Assembly (NCBI RefSeq): GCF_002087075.1
Contig: NZ_MWSM01000007.1
Coordinates: 6,844-66,191 of the forward strand
Direction: 5' to 3'
Length of the DNA stretch: 59,348 bases
Source of the DNA: Streptococcus pseudopneumoniae ATCC BAA-960 = CCUG 49455
Lineage (GTDB): Bacteria > Bacillota > Bacilli > Lactobacillales > Streptococcaceae
Positions 40,371-48,144 of the stretch are shown one piece after another. Both the position numbers and the translations under genes were made by a program. The notes below the pieces were generated by a model. That model worked only from the letters and a program-made list of their open reading frames with translations, made no database searches and had not been told where the DNA came from. The number at the start of each line of letters is the position of its first letter. Positions within the stretch are counted from its first letter, which is position 1.

Positions 40371-41630
40371 TTATCTAAAAAAGAGTCGCATAATGTCATT
40401 CCAGGTCACAGCAATCATCAAGACAACCATGATGACCACTCCGGCCAAGGTAACATAGGTTTCAATTTCTTGTTTTAATGGTTTGCGGCGGATGGCTTCC
40501 AGGATATTGAGCACAATCTTACCACCATCCAGAGCTGGAATCGGAATAAGATTAAAAATCCCGATATTGATAGAAATCATTGCCAAGAAGTACAAGACAT
40601 TCTCAATTCCATTTTTAGCAGCATCACTACTTGCCTTAAAGATGGCAACAGGTCCACCTAGCTTGTTCAAATCCGGTTGGAAAATCAGATTTTTCAGAGC
40701 TGATAGGATTCGGATAGCCGAGTCGGCTGCAGTTGTAAATCCACCTACAAACATGGATAGAAAATCTGACTTAATTCCCGGTTGAACACCTAGAAGGTAA
40801 CGGCCTTGACTTTCTTCGGGTGTAACAGTGACTTGTTTGTCACTCCCCTTTTCAGAAATAGTCACATCCAAAGTCGGGGCCGTCTTATCTTTGGTTTCTG
40901 TTTCCACAGCCTGAATCAAGCTTTCCCAGTTGTTAATCTCATGTGAGCCAATCTTGGTAATTTGTGCCGTTTCTGGCACTCCCACCTTAGCCAAGGCCCC
41001 TTGGGGCATGACATGGAACTGGTTGGTATCAACATCTCTGACGCCACCCTGCATAAAGATTAAAATCCAAAAAACAACGACACCCAAGATAAAGTTATTC
41101 ATAGGGCCTGCAAAGTTGGTAATCAGTTTGCCCCAGATAGTCGCATTTTGATATTGAACATCTAAAGGTGCAATCCGAACCTCAGTACCATCTGCTTCCA
41201 CAACCGTTGCATCGTGATCCACTGCAAATGTTTTTTCTTCTTCCAGAACCAATCCTTTGATAAAGAGCTTGTCTTCAAAATCAAACTGGGTCACCTGCAT
41301 AGGGAGGGCTGTTTGATCCAATTTTTTACCTGAGAGATTGATGCGTTTAACCTTACCATCATCAGCAAGTGTCAAACTAACAGGCGTTCCTGTCTTGATT
41401 TCAGTTGTATCATCACCCCAACCGGCCATGCGGACATAGCCACCCAGAGGCAAGATTCGAATGGTATAGGCCGTTCCATCCTTGCCAATGTGAGCAAAAA
41501 TTTTAGGTCCCATACCGATGGCAAATTCACGTACTAAAATCCCTGATTTCTTGGCAAAGTAGAAGTGCCCGAACTCGTGCACCACTACAATAATCCCGAA
41601 AACCAGAATAAAGGTTAAAATTCCGAGCAT
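40371..41630 (-). CDS. eep: RIP metalloprotease Eep/RseP (site-2 protease)
   Basis: A 419-residue intramembrane zinc protease. The first membrane helix carries the HEFGH motif (18-22). A PDZ domain follows (about 180-275), and the second catalytic motif [11 protein letters not shown] is near 345. Eep-type enzymes trim signal-peptide remnants and anti-sigma-like substrates; in streptococci they help make peptide pheromones. The gene lies between cdsA and proS in the uppS-cdsA-eep-proS unit. Confidence 0.96.
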   Translation of the reverse strand: MLGILTFILVFGIIVVVHEFGHFYFAKKSGILVREFAIGMGPKIFAHIGKDGTAYTIRILPLGGYVRMAGWGDDTTEIKTGTPVSLTLADDGKVKRINLSGKKLDQTALPMQVTQFDFEDKLFIKGLVLEEEKTFAVDHDATVVEADGTEVRIAPLDVQYQNATIWGKLITNFAGPMNNFILGVVVFWILIFMQGGVRDVDTNQFHVMPQGALAKVGVPETAQITKIGSHEINNWESLIQAVETETKDKTAPTLDVTISEKGSDKQVTVTPEESQGRYLLGVQPGIKSDFLSMFVGGFTTAADSAIRILSALKNLIFQPDLNKLGGPVAIFKASSDAAKNGIENVLYFLAMISINIGIFNLIPIPALDGGKIVLNILEAIRRKPLKQEIETYVTLAGVVIMVVLMIAVTWNDIMRLFFR

Positions 41631-41651
41631 AGCGTTTCCTCCGTCTTTTGA

Positions 41652-42455
41652 TTAAAAGAGTCCAAATAAGTGCATGATTGGAAATACAAGCAACATACTA
41701 TCGAAACGATCCAAAACACCACCATGTCCAGGGATAAATTTCCCAGAATCCTTAACACCAAAATGACGTTTGATCGAACTTTCTAGTAAATCACCAAATT
41801 GTCCAGCAATACTAAAGAAAATAGCAAAGACTGACATCTTGTAAATTCCATATGGAAGAGCAACTGTACTGTCAACTATCATAAAGATAATGGTTACTAA
41901 AATCGCTCCTAAAATACCACCCAAGGCACCCTCAAGGGTTTTATTAGGCGATACCCTTGGTGCTAACTTTCGTTTCCCATAGTTCATCCCAACAAGATAG
42001 GCACCACTGTCTGTCGCCCAGACGATACACAAGGCCAAAAGCGCCTTATCTAAACCTGCAACACGAGCATCTAGTAAAGCATTAAATCCAAAGCCCACGT
42101 AGAAGCTCATAGCAAGAGGGAAAACCGCATCCTCAATCGTATAAGACTTGCTAAAAACGGTCGTTCCTAACATGATTGAAATCAAAACACTATAGGCAAC
42201 CACATTCCCATCAACTGGCAAAAAAGTCAGGTAATTCTCCAAGGGAATGGTCAATGCAAAGGTTGCAAAGAGGGTCAAGAGGCCCTCCATCGTCATGGTC
42301 TCTAGACCTCTCATCCTCAAAAGTTCATGCATGGCTAGCATGGCTATGATTCCGATTGCTATCTGAAGCAAGAGTCCCCCAATCATCAAAATCGGTAGGA
42401 AAATAGCCAGTGCAATCCCTGCAAACAAGGTTCTTTTCTGTAAATCCTGTGTCAT
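41652..42455 (-). CDS. cdsA: Phosphatidate cytidylyltransferase
   Basis: A 267-residue multi-pass membrane enzyme converting phosphatidic acid and CTP to CDP-diacylglycerol for phospholipid synthesis. It has the CTP-transferase signature SSIKRHFGVKDSGKFIPGHG then GGVLDRFDSM near the C-terminus and about eight hydrophobic segments. The gene follows uppS by 8 bases and precedes eep. Confidence 0.97.
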   Translation of the reverse strand: MTQDLQKRTLFAGIALAIFLPILMIGGLLLQIAIGIIAMLAMHELLRMRGLETMTMEGLLTLFATFALTIPLENYLTFLPVDGNVVAYSVLISIMLGTTVFSKSYTIEDAVFPLAMSFYVGFGFNALLDARVAGLDKALLALCIVWATDSGAYLVGMNYGKRKLAPRVSPNKTLEGALGGILGAILVTIIFMIVDSTVALPYGIYKMSVFAIFFSIAGQFGDLLESSIKRHFGVKDSGKFIPGHGGVLDRFDSMLLVFPIMHLFGLF

Positions 42456-42463
42456 ATTTCCTC

Positions 42464-43222
42464 CTAAACTCCTCCAAATCGGCGATGACGACGATTGTAG
42501 GCAAGAATGGCTTCCTGCAAGGCCGCCTCGTCAAAATCAGGCCACAAGGTATCTGTAAAATAGAGTTCACTATAGGCCCCCTGCCATGGTAGGAAATTAC
42601 TCAAACGCAATTCTCCACTGGTACGGATAATCAAGTCTGGGTCTCGTAACTCCTTAGGTAAATGCTGGGTAAAAAGATAATTACCAATCAACTCCTCTGT
42701 GATGTCACCTGGGTTGATTTTGGCATCTAAAACATCCTGAGAAATCAACTTAAGAGCCTGTGTAATCTCAGCACGTCCACCATAGTTAAGAGCAAAATTA
42801 AGAATCAAACCTGTGTTGTTCTTAGTCAATTCCTCAGCCTTGGTCAGAGCTTCAAAGGTTTGCTTAGGCAGGCGGTCCGTTTCTCCGATCATTTGAATCT
42901 TAACATTATTCGCATGCAGTTCCGGGACATAATTATCATAAAACTCTACTGGCAAGTTCATGATAAACTTGACTTCCTGATCTGGACGGGTCCAGTTTTC
43001 TGTAGAAAAAGCATAGACCGTAATAACCTTAACGCCTAGTTTGTTAGCTGCCTTGGTCACAGTTTGCAATGCTTCCATGCCCGCCTTATGTCCAAAAACT
43101 CGCGGTTGCATACGTTTTTTAGCCCAACGGCCATTGCCATCCATGATGATGCCAATATGAGCAGGGACCTGTGTCGGAACCTCTACTTCCACAGCCTTAT
43201 CTTTCTTAAAAAATCCAAACAT
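42464..43222 (-). CDS. uppS: Undecaprenyl diphosphate synthase
   Basis: A 252-residue cis-prenyltransferase making the C55 carrier for wall synthesis. The start MFGFFKKDKAVEVEVP is chosen because it is preceded by TAGGAA; an in-frame ATG 6 codons upstream lacks a good site. The catalytic motif GIIMDGNGRWAKKR (Asp and Gly-Arg), AFSTENW, and the C-terminal RTSGELRLSNFLPWQ region are intact. It heads the uppS-cdsA-eep-proS unit and is preceded by a BOX element. Confidence 0.97.
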   Translation of the reverse strand: MFGFFKKDKAVEVEVPTQVPAHIGIIMDGNGRWAKKRMQPRVFGHKAGMEALQTVTKAANKLGVKVITVYAFSTENWTRPDQEVKFIMNLPVEFYDNYVPELHANNVKIQMIGETDRLPKQTFEALTKAEELTKNNTGLILNFALNYGGRAEITQALKLISQDVLDAKINPGDITEELIGNYLFTQHLPKELRDPDLIIRTSGELRLSNFLPWQGAYSELYFTDTLWPDFDEAALQEAILAYNRRHRRFGGV

Positions 43223-43296
43223 GATCTTATTCCTATTCAAAAATCTATCGTTTCATTATACCATATTTCCCTATTTTCTTCTATCACTAAGCTATT

Positions 43297-43411
43297 TATA
43301 CTCTTCGAAAATCTCTTCAAACCACGTCAGCTCTATCTGCAACCTCAAAACAGTGTTTTGAGCAACCTGCGGTTAGCTTCCTAGTTTACACTTTGATTTT
43401 CATTGAGTATT
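43297..43411 (+). repeat. BOX element
   Basis: BoxA signature TATACTCTTCGAAAATCTC on the left, a remnant boxB (CAAAACAGTGTTTTGAG) and boxC (TTTTCATTGAGTATT) on the right. It lies between uppS and a csRNA gene. Confidence 0.88.
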
Positions 43412-43437
43412 ATTCTCAGGCACCAAGCCCATTTTTC

Positions 43438-43533
43438 AAAAAAATAAGCCGCCTGATTGGGCGACTTTATTTTTTATAGGGAGATTATTATGAAAAAGTT
43501 TTAGGAGTTTAAGTTAAGGTCTTCTTAACTTAT
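43438..43533 (-). ncRNA. CiaR-dependent small RNA (csRNA family)
   Basis: About 96 nt from a start near 43533 to the terminator T-run at 43438. A 5' hairpin AAGTTAAG / CTTAACTT is followed by a single-stranded stretch with ACTTTTTCATAATAATCTCC, complementary to a start codon and Shine-Dalgarno (GGAGATTATTATG), and a terminator stem AAGTCGCC / GGCGGCTT. The same layout recurs in three further copies in this window. csRNAs of pneumococcus bind mRNA ribosome sites, for example comC. Which numbered csRNA this is cannot be told here. Confidence 0.85.
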
Positions 43534-43539
43534 GAACTC

Positions 43540-43572
43540 AGTATACACTCCCTAGCTTAAAGTTTCCTTAAG
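43540..43572 (-). promoter_or_regulatory. CiaR box and -10 of csRNA
   Basis: CTTAAG-GAAAC-TTTAAG (43556-43572 on the minus strand) fits the CiaR consensus NTTAAG-N5-WTTAAG. The -10 TATACT lies 10 bases downstream (43540-43545). The box overlaps the 3' end of the nucleotidyltransferase pseudogene. Confidence 0.88.
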
Positions 43573-44155
43573 AAGTTTTAAAAATCAAATTTTTCCATTT
43601 CTCCTGACAATTTTTCTTGGATAAACGTGTTTGATAAAGCTCCATTCAGTCTTCATTTTCTAAGAAATGAGGAGTTGGACGAACTTGAAAATTCAAAATA
43701 TCCTCGAGTCCGTAAGGAGTAAAGAGTTCTAAAGTAGAATCTTCATTCAAGCGCAGTCCAACAGCCGTACATCGTTCTGGATACTTACTCATGGCATCAC
43801 AAGAGCTGCTATAGGGAGCAGTATGAGGACTGTGCTGATGCATACAGACCTGATTTTTCAATTCCCACTAGTACTGAGGAAAATCCTCTCTCAACTTTTT
43901 CTCTAGAGACAAGGTTTCCTCATAAGAAATATCTGGATCAAAGAAAATTACATCTACATCTGTTTCACAGTCAAAAGGGGATTTGTCTGACAAGAGATTC
44001 CAGATAAAATTTCTGACAGAACCTGCTGCCAACCAGGAATCTTTCAGACCAAGGTTTCGGATGATAGTCAGAATAGCCATCATATCCGGATTTTCTCTGA
44101 AAGAGTCTAAAATTTCAGCCTTATTTTTCAATATATTCATACCCAAAATGCTCAT
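43568..44155 (-). pseudogene. Nucleotidyltransferase-family protein with two in-frame stops
   Basis: The frame from 44155 to the TAA at 43568 would give about 195 residues. It resembles small nucleotidyltransferase-like proteins (AAGSVRNFIWNLLSDK then DCETDVDVIFFDP, with the metal-binding DVDV). A TAG interrupts after LREDFPQY and a TGA after HFLENED, both in frame and both likely single C-to-T changes. Homology seems continuous across both (WELKNQVCMHQHSPHTAPYS; MELYQTRLSKKN). It starts inside the end of ruvB. The 3' end overlaps the csRNA's CiaR box. It is probably broken. Confidence 0.75.
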
Positions 44156-45119
44156 AAGCCTTAGCAGTCGCCACCCGTCCAGACCGTGTCCGCATGATAA
44201 AACCTTTTTGAATCAAGTAAGGCTCATACATGTCTTCCACCGTCTCACGTTCTTCTGCTATGTTAACAGAAAGAGTTCCTAGACCAACAGGACCACCTCC
44301 GTACATCTCAATCATGGTACGAAGGATTTTCTGGTCCACATAGTCCAGACCTTCATAGTCAACATCCAGCATAGTCAAAGCCTTATCGGTAATAAGATCA
44401 TCGATCACCCCATTCCCCATTATCTGGGCAAAATCGCGCACGCGCTTGAGGAGACGATTGGCAATACGAGGGGTCCCACGACTACGTAGGGCCAACTCAG
44501 ATGCTGCCTCATGGGTGATTTCCATCTCAAAAATATCTGCCGTCCGCTCAACAATTTCCGTCAAGTCAGCATGGGCATAATACTCCATATGACCTGTAAT
44601 CCCAAAACGTGCCCGTAGCGGATTTGAGAGCATACCAGCCCGAGTCGTCGCCCCAATCAAGGTAAAAGGTGGCAACTCCAAATGAACGCTGCGACTGCCT
44701 TCACCAGCACCAATCATGATATCAATGTAGAAGTCCTCCATGGCACTATAAAGCACCTCTTCCACAGACATGGGCAAGCGATGAATCTCATCAATAAAAA
44801 GGACATCCCCAGGCTCCAAGTCATTCAAAATCGCTACCAGATCACCGGCTTTTTCAATGACAGGCCCAGACGTTTGCTTGAGATTGACACCTAGTTCATT
44901 GGCAATAACAAAAGCCATGGTCGTTTTTCCCAAGCCTGGAGGGCCAAATAAGAGCACATGATCCAGCGCTTCATCCCGCATTTTGGCAGCTTCGATAAAG
45001 ATTTGGAGCTGGTTCTTGACCTTATCCTGTCCGATATATTCACGTAAATACTGAGGACGGAGCGTGCGTTCTACTAACTCCTCATCCCCCATTATCTCAT
45101 TATCTAAAATTCTACTCAT
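44121..45119 (-). CDS. ruvB: Holliday junction helicase motor RuvB
   Basis: A 332-residue AAA+ ATPase driving branch migration of Holliday junctions with RuvA. Walker [13 protein letters not shown], Walker B DEIHRL, the arginine-finger and sensor regions ([18 protein letters not shown]) and the C-terminal winged helix ([19 protein letters not shown]) are present. The nucleotidyltransferase pseudogene overlaps its end. Confidence 0.98.
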   Translation of the reverse strand: MSRILDNEIMGDEELVERTLRPQYLREYIGQDKVKNQLQIFIEAAKMRDEALDHVLLFGPPGLGKTTMAFVIANELGVNLKQTSGPVIEKAGDLVAILNDLEPGDVLFIDEIHRLPMSVEEVLYSAMEDFYIDIMIGAGEGSRSVHLELPPFTLIGATTRAGMLSNPLRARFGITGHMEYYAHADLTEIVERTADIFEMEITHEAASELALRSRGTPRIANRLLKRVRDFAQIMGNGVIDDLITDKALTMLDVDYEGLDYVDQKILRTMIEMYGGGPVGLGTLSVNIAEERETVEDMYEPYLIQKGFIMRTRSGRVATAKAYEHFGYEYIEK

Positions 45120-45197
45120 GGCTCTATTATATCAAAAAACCAAGCCACAAACAAAAAAGCCACTGGATTGTGACTCCCGAGTCTAGCACTTATGTGG

Positions 45198-45361
45198 TAT
45201 AATATTGTTCGGAACTTCTACACCGCCTACGAAAGGAGGTGAGATAGCCCATGATGGAATTAGTACTCAATTCCTTTTTATTATCCCATAGTTCACGAAT
45301 TTTGTCAAAGGTTTATATCCTCATCCATTCAGCTTCTCCAACTTTAGAATCTGTCCAATAA
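45198..45361 (+). pseudogene. Fst-type toxin locus relic
   Basis: An RNAI-like segment: extended -10 TGGTATAAT (45198-45203), the leader CGAAAGGAGGTGAGATAGCC and ATGATGGAA (45251), as in the intact fst locus at 47176. After eight codons (MMELVLNS) the frame departs from Fst and runs to a stop at 45361 with no toxin-like membrane stretch. The join occurs within the direct repeat that also flanks the intact locus, as if the toxin body and terminator were lost by recombination. A 36-codon frame remains, probably non-functional. Confidence 0.75.
45280..45308 (-). promoter_or_regulatory. Orphan antitoxin (RNAII) promoter in the Fst relic
   Basis: TTGACA (45303-45308) and GATAAT (45280-45285) with a 17-base spacer, on the minus strand, the same promoter as at 47409-47437. 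A transcript from about 45273 would run antisense through the Fst leader and its ribosome site. Confidence 0.75.
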
Positions 45362-45432
45362 AGTTTATAAGATTTAGAGAAAGCTATTGAAAAATGATAT
45401 TTAGAAAACTTCCGAAAAGCCTGAAATAGAGC

Positions 45433-45530
45433 AAAAAAACTCCACCAGTCCCGGTGGAGTTAAGGGAGATTATGATGAAAAAGAAAAGTTTAGGATTTTA
45501 TTAAATAAAGTTAGGAGGTCTTTATTTAAT
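45433..45530 (-). ncRNA. CiaR-dependent small RNA (csRNA family)
   Basis: About 98 nt. A 5' hairpin TTAAATAAAG / CTTTATTTAA has a loop ACCTCCTAA that is complementary to an AGGAGG ribosome site. It is followed by a single-stranded region containing TTTTTCATCATAATCTCCC and a terminator ACTCCACC / GGTGGAGT with a TTTTTTT tail. Its 5' end and promoter match the csRNA at 47997-48090 and its 3' end matches the one at 47810-47906, so it looks like a recombinant of the two. Confidence 0.87.
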
Positions 45531-45536
45531 GACTAT

Positions 45537-45569
45537 ATAATACTAGACTAGCCTTAAATTTTGCTTAAG
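45537..45569 (-). promoter_or_regulatory. CiaR box and -10 of csRNA
   Basis: CTTAAG-CAAAA-TTTAAG (45553-45569, minus strand), then after 10 bases the -10 TATTAT (45537-45542). Confidence 0.88.
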
Positions 45570-45660
45570 CAAAAACAAGTTTTATTATTTTTCTCTGTTG
45601 ATCCAAGTCATCCCTATACAATTATAGGTGGATAAGGCTTCAAAATCCAATTTGCACCAT
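45570..45660 (-). pseudogene. Remnant of the 3' end of a GNAT acetyltransferase gene
   Basis: From the csRNA promoter to about 45655 the sequence is a close copy of 48130-48215, the 3' end of the acetyltransferase gene at 48145 (including AAGTCATCCCTATACAATTA and GGTGGATAAG). Beyond 45660 the similarity ends, so only the last codons remain here. It shows this segment was duplicated together with the csRNA. Confidence 0.75.
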
Positions 45661-45735
45661 TTTCTCCACTTCAACATAATTCCTAGATTACTAATTTTTT
45701 AAAACCATAACATAAAAACAAATGTAAAGAATAAG

Positions 45736-45780
45736 AAAAAATGCATAACATCTACTAAAAAATAGACATTTTGCATTTTT
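45736..45780 (-). terminator. Terminator of the DUF4352 gene
   Basis: Long A/T-rich stem AAAATGTCTA / TAGATGTTAT extended by AAATGCA / TGCATTT, with a TTTTTTC tail on the minus strand. Confidence 0.75.
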
Positions 45781-45788
45781 AATTCAGA

Positions 45789-46442
45789 CTAATCTAGACT
45801 AATTTTTCCTCTTTGAGTTCCAAAAACACCTGTTTGTACTTGTAACTGTAAGCCTGAAGCATCTGCAGTCTCCGTATTCACATCAAATACCACATTTCCT
45901 GTGATACTATTTTCAGGGTTTAATTCTGACAAAAAGAATTTTGCTTCCTGATTTGCATAGATACCAGCTGTACTATCAGTTGAGTACTCTGTATCATCTT
46001 TTAAAAGCTTAAAGAAATCATCCGTAACAGTTATAGATTTTTTACCATTATTTTTTACCGTCACATTCAGAATTAAATAAATACCATTTGCGTTTTTGCC
46101 AAATTCTCCTCCAACATTTTGAGACAGAGATTTTGAATTCACGATATATTCAACATCTCCAACTTTAACAACTTCTCCGATTTTATTCTCTGCCTTAGCT
46201 TTTGTCTCCTCTTCCTTATTTTTATTTTTTTCTGTTGCCTTTGTTTGAGAAGTTTCTTCTGATGCTGCTGTTTGCGTACTTGAACTAGATGCAACTTCCT
46301 GCTTAGTGGAGTTACTTCCACTTCCACCTTTAACTACACCAAATACAACAATAATAACAATCAATATGAACCACCATTTTTTATAAAAAGGTGTTTTTTT
46401 CACATATACATTCCCATTTTCATCTTTGATTTTCTTAGCCAT
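45789..46442 (-). CDS. DUF4352-like membrane-anchored extracellular protein
   Basis: A 217-residue protein. A short cytoplasmic N-terminus (MAKKIKDENGNVYVKKTPFY) leads to one membrane segment (about 24-41), then a low-complexity Ser/Thr/Lys/Glu linker (about 43-92). An immunoglobulin-like beta domain follows (about 93-217, NANGIYLILNVTVKNNGKKS) typical of DUF4352. These proteins are surface-exposed; some act in immunity or substrate binding, but the role here is unknown. It lies between duplicated csRNA/fst segments and has its own promoter and terminator. Confidence 0.82.
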   Translation of the reverse strand: MAKKIKDENGNVYVKKTPFYKKWWFILIVIIVVFGVVKGGSGSNSTKQEVASSSSTQTAASEETSQTKATEKNKNKEEETKAKAENKIGEVVKVGDVEYIVNSKSLSQNVGGEFGKNANGIYLILNVTVKNNGKKSITVTDDFFKLLKDDTEYSTDSTAGIYANQEAKFFLSELNPENSITGNVVFDVNTETADASGLQLQVQTGVFGTQRGKISLD

Positions 46443-46638
46443 AAGAAATTTCCTTTAATCTTTTTCAACTATTATATTATATTTCCTAAAAAAAAAAAGC
46501 ATTTTTGAGGGTAATTTTAATTTTTTTAAATAAATGCGATTTAAAAAGTTTCAATCACTGAGCCTAGCTAAACAATTTCAACTAACAAAATTATCTCAAA
46601 AGAACTTTGCCATTTCAATTTTTCTAAAATATAGCACT

Positions 46639-47113
46639 CTAAGACAAATGAGGTGATTCTTGTTCATACTCAATTGTCTGAGCGTCTGCCTTCTTGGGAT
46701 GCTCAGGTCGAGGAGTGACCGTTCGCCAACCATGGCATTTCAGGAGATAATAGCAACCATCACGTGTAGAAGTGCGACTAATCTCTTTTTGATAGGATGC
46801 AAATAACTGATTGACAGTTACAAATTCCCCAGCTTGAGCAGTTTCTATATGACGTTTTAGAAATGCTTGTTCTTCTTCGTAAGTCCTATATTCTCTATGA
46901 CGTCCACCACGAGTCTCTTGAAGAAGAGCATACAAACTCCTTATATTTTTCAAATTCCTCCAAACAGTTGTTTTATTGCAATCTAGCAGATCCATGATTT
47001 CCTTATAACTCTTTTGAATAAAATATAATCTATAGACGTTTGTGGTATTCGGCGTACGATGAATCTCTTAGGAGTTTTTCAATTTTTTGTGTTTCTTCGT
47101 TTGTGAGTTTCAT
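46639..47113 (-). pseudogene. IS630-type winged-helix protein, frameshifted
   Basis: A frame from ATG 47111-47113 (MKLTNEETQKIEKLLRD) stops at a TAG after HKRL. With one extra base removed there it continues YRLYFIQKSYKEIMDLLDCN then KTTVWRN, and on to a 118-codon frame ending at 46639. The joined protein resembles the helix-turn-helix part of IS630-type transposases (GWRTVTPRPEHPKKADAQ). No DDE domain follows, so it is an orphan transposase-related fragment. Confidence 0.65.
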
Positions 47114-47228
47114 AACTACTATTATAAGATGTTTTTTGACTTTAGTATAATATGAGAGAGTAGATTACTTTATGGTATAATATTCTACGGCACTGCTACA
47201 CCGCCTGCGAAAGGAGGTGAGATAGCCC

Positions 47229-47321
47229 ATGATGGAACTAATCCTTAAAACTATCATCGGACCGATTGTGGTCGGTGTCATCCTTCGCTTAGTCGATAAA
47301 TGGCTAAACAAAGATAGATAG
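47229..47321 (+). CDS. fst: Fst family type I toxin peptide
   Basis: A 30-residue hydrophobic peptide with the Fst/TxpA plan: a short polar start MMELIL, the membrane segment KTIIGPIVVGVILRLVD, then the basic tail KWLNKDR. Fst of Enterococcus plasmid pAD1 inserts in the membrane and blocks division when its antitoxin RNA is lost. Here the chromosomal copy has the full set: RNAI promoter, ribosome site, shared terminator (47326-47370) and a convergent antitoxin RNA. The second ATG at 47232 could also start. Confidence 0.88.
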   Translation: MMELILKTIIGPIVVGVILRLVDKWLNKDR

Positions 47322-47325
47322 TGTC

Positions 47326-47370
47326 AAAAAAGACCCCAAGCTTAATGTGGAAGTTAGCTTGGGGTCTTTT
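47326..47370. terminator. Bidirectional terminator of RNAI and RNAII
   Basis: Perfect 15-bp stem AAAAGACCCCAAGCT / AGCTTGGGGTCTTTT with a 13-base loop; A and T runs at both ends allow ending in both directions, as in known par/Fst loci. Confidence 0.92.
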
Positions 47371-47402
47371 CTAGTCCATGATATAGAACTAATCCTTAAT
47401 TC
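47329..47402 (-). ncRNA. RNAII, antitoxin RNA of the Fst locus
   Basis: Convergent RNA of about 74 nt from near 47402 to the shared terminator. It contains a copy of the toxin start region (CATGAT..AGAACTAATCCTTAA direct repeat; 47378-47400 versus 47228-47248), so it can pair with the toxin mRNA over the start codon. Its promoter is TTGACA (47432-47437), 17 bases, GATAAT (47409-47414). Confidence 0.82.
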
Positions 47403-47408
47403 CTCTCC

Positions 47409-47437
47409 ATTATCTCACAGTTCACAAAATTTGTCAA
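47409..47437 (-). promoter_or_regulatory. RNAII antitoxin promoter
   Basis: TTGACA and GATAAT with 17-base spacing, identical boxes to the orphan promoter at 45280-45308. Confidence 0.82.
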
Positions 47438-47508
47438 AACTTTACATCCTCAGCTTCTCAAGCTTTAACCACTTTACAACAAGACTTTCAAGTTTAAGAG
47501 AAAATTAG

Positions 47509-47712
47509 GGATTCTATCAATTTCATAGAAATTTTGATTTAGTAAACGAAGAGACAATCTTATATGTCACTCCTCATTTAATACGCCACTACTGGACAAG
47601 CAAAATCATTATTACAGTAGTTCTAGTCCTTCAATTAACAGTCACTTACATTCAAAGTGAGGTTGAAGTAGCTGAAGGTACAACAGACCTATTTCTTAAT
47701 CATATTCGCTAA
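47509..47712 (+). pseudogene. Fragment of an unidentified membrane protein
   Basis: A 67-codon open stretch without a start codon, from a stop at 47506 to TAA at 47710-47712. The product (NEETILYVTPHLIRHYW, then TSKIIITVVLVLQLTVTYIQ) has one hydrophobic segment. No family recognised; probably gene debris between fst and the csRNAs. Confidence 0.35.
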
Positions 47713-47809
47713 AAAAGCCCCCGCCAATTCCCCGACCAAAATCCGAAAAATACCGAAAAATATCGAAAAATGATTTTTAGAATAGTCCCCAAAAGCCTGA
47801 AATAGAGCC

Positions 47810-47906
47810 AAAAAACTCCACCTAATCGGGTGGAGTTAAGGGAGATTATTATGAAAAAGAAAAGTTTAGGATTTTATTAAATAAAGTTAGGAGGTCTTTA
47901 TTTAAT
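47810..47906 (-). ncRNA. CiaR-dependent small RNA (csRNA family)
   Basis: About 97 nt with the same plan: 5' hairpin TTAAATAAAG / CTTTATTTAA with an ACCTCCTAA loop, single-stranded TTTTTCATAATAATCTCCC, and terminator ACTCCACC / GGTGGAGT with TTTTTT. It is the first of a tandem pair, 90 bases from the next copy. Confidence 0.9.
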
Positions 47907-47912
47907 AACTAT

Positions 47913-47945
47913 ATGATACAAGACGAAGCTTAAAACTAGCTTAAC
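47913..47945 (-). promoter_or_regulatory. CiaR box and -10 of csRNA
   Basis: GTTAAG-CTAGT-TTTAAG (47929-47945, minus strand), then after 10 bases the -10 TATCAT (47913-47918). Confidence 0.88.
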
Positions 47946-47996
47946 TTTTCTCAGATTCTACCATTTTGCAGAAAATCACTATCACTATCACCTCAC

Positions 47997-48090
47997 AAAA
48001 AGCCACCTGATTAGGTGACTTCATTAGGAGATTATGATGAAAAAAAGTTTTAGGATTTCATTAAATAAAGTTAGGAGGTCTTTATTTAAT
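47997..48090 (-). ncRNA. CiaR-dependent small RNA (csRNA family)
   Basis: About 94 nt. 5' hairpin with an ACCTCCTAA loop, single-stranded ACTTTTTTTCATCATAATC then TCC, and a terminator GTCACC / GGTGGC with TTTTT. It lies directly downstream of the acetyltransferase gene and upstream of the second csRNA of the pair. Confidence 0.9.
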
Positions 48091-48096
48091 GACTAT

Positions 48097-48129
48097 ATAA
48101 TACTAGACCATCCTTAAACTTTGCTTAAG
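48097..48129 (-). promoter_or_regulatory. CiaR box and -10 of csRNA
   Basis: CTTAAG-CAAAG-TTTAAG (48113-48129, minus strand), then after 10 bases the -10 TATTAT (48097-48102). Confidence 0.88.
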
Positions 48130-48144
48130 AAAAAACAAGTTTTG

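Larger units (their letters stand above)
47188..47370 (+). ncRNA. RNAI, toxin mRNA of the Fst locus
   Basis: From a start near 47188 (extended -10 TGGTATAAT at 47176-47181) to the shared bidirectional terminator. The leader carries the strong ribosome site AAAGGAGGTGAG, as in the relic copy at 45198. It encodes the 30-residue Fst peptide. Confidence 0.75.
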
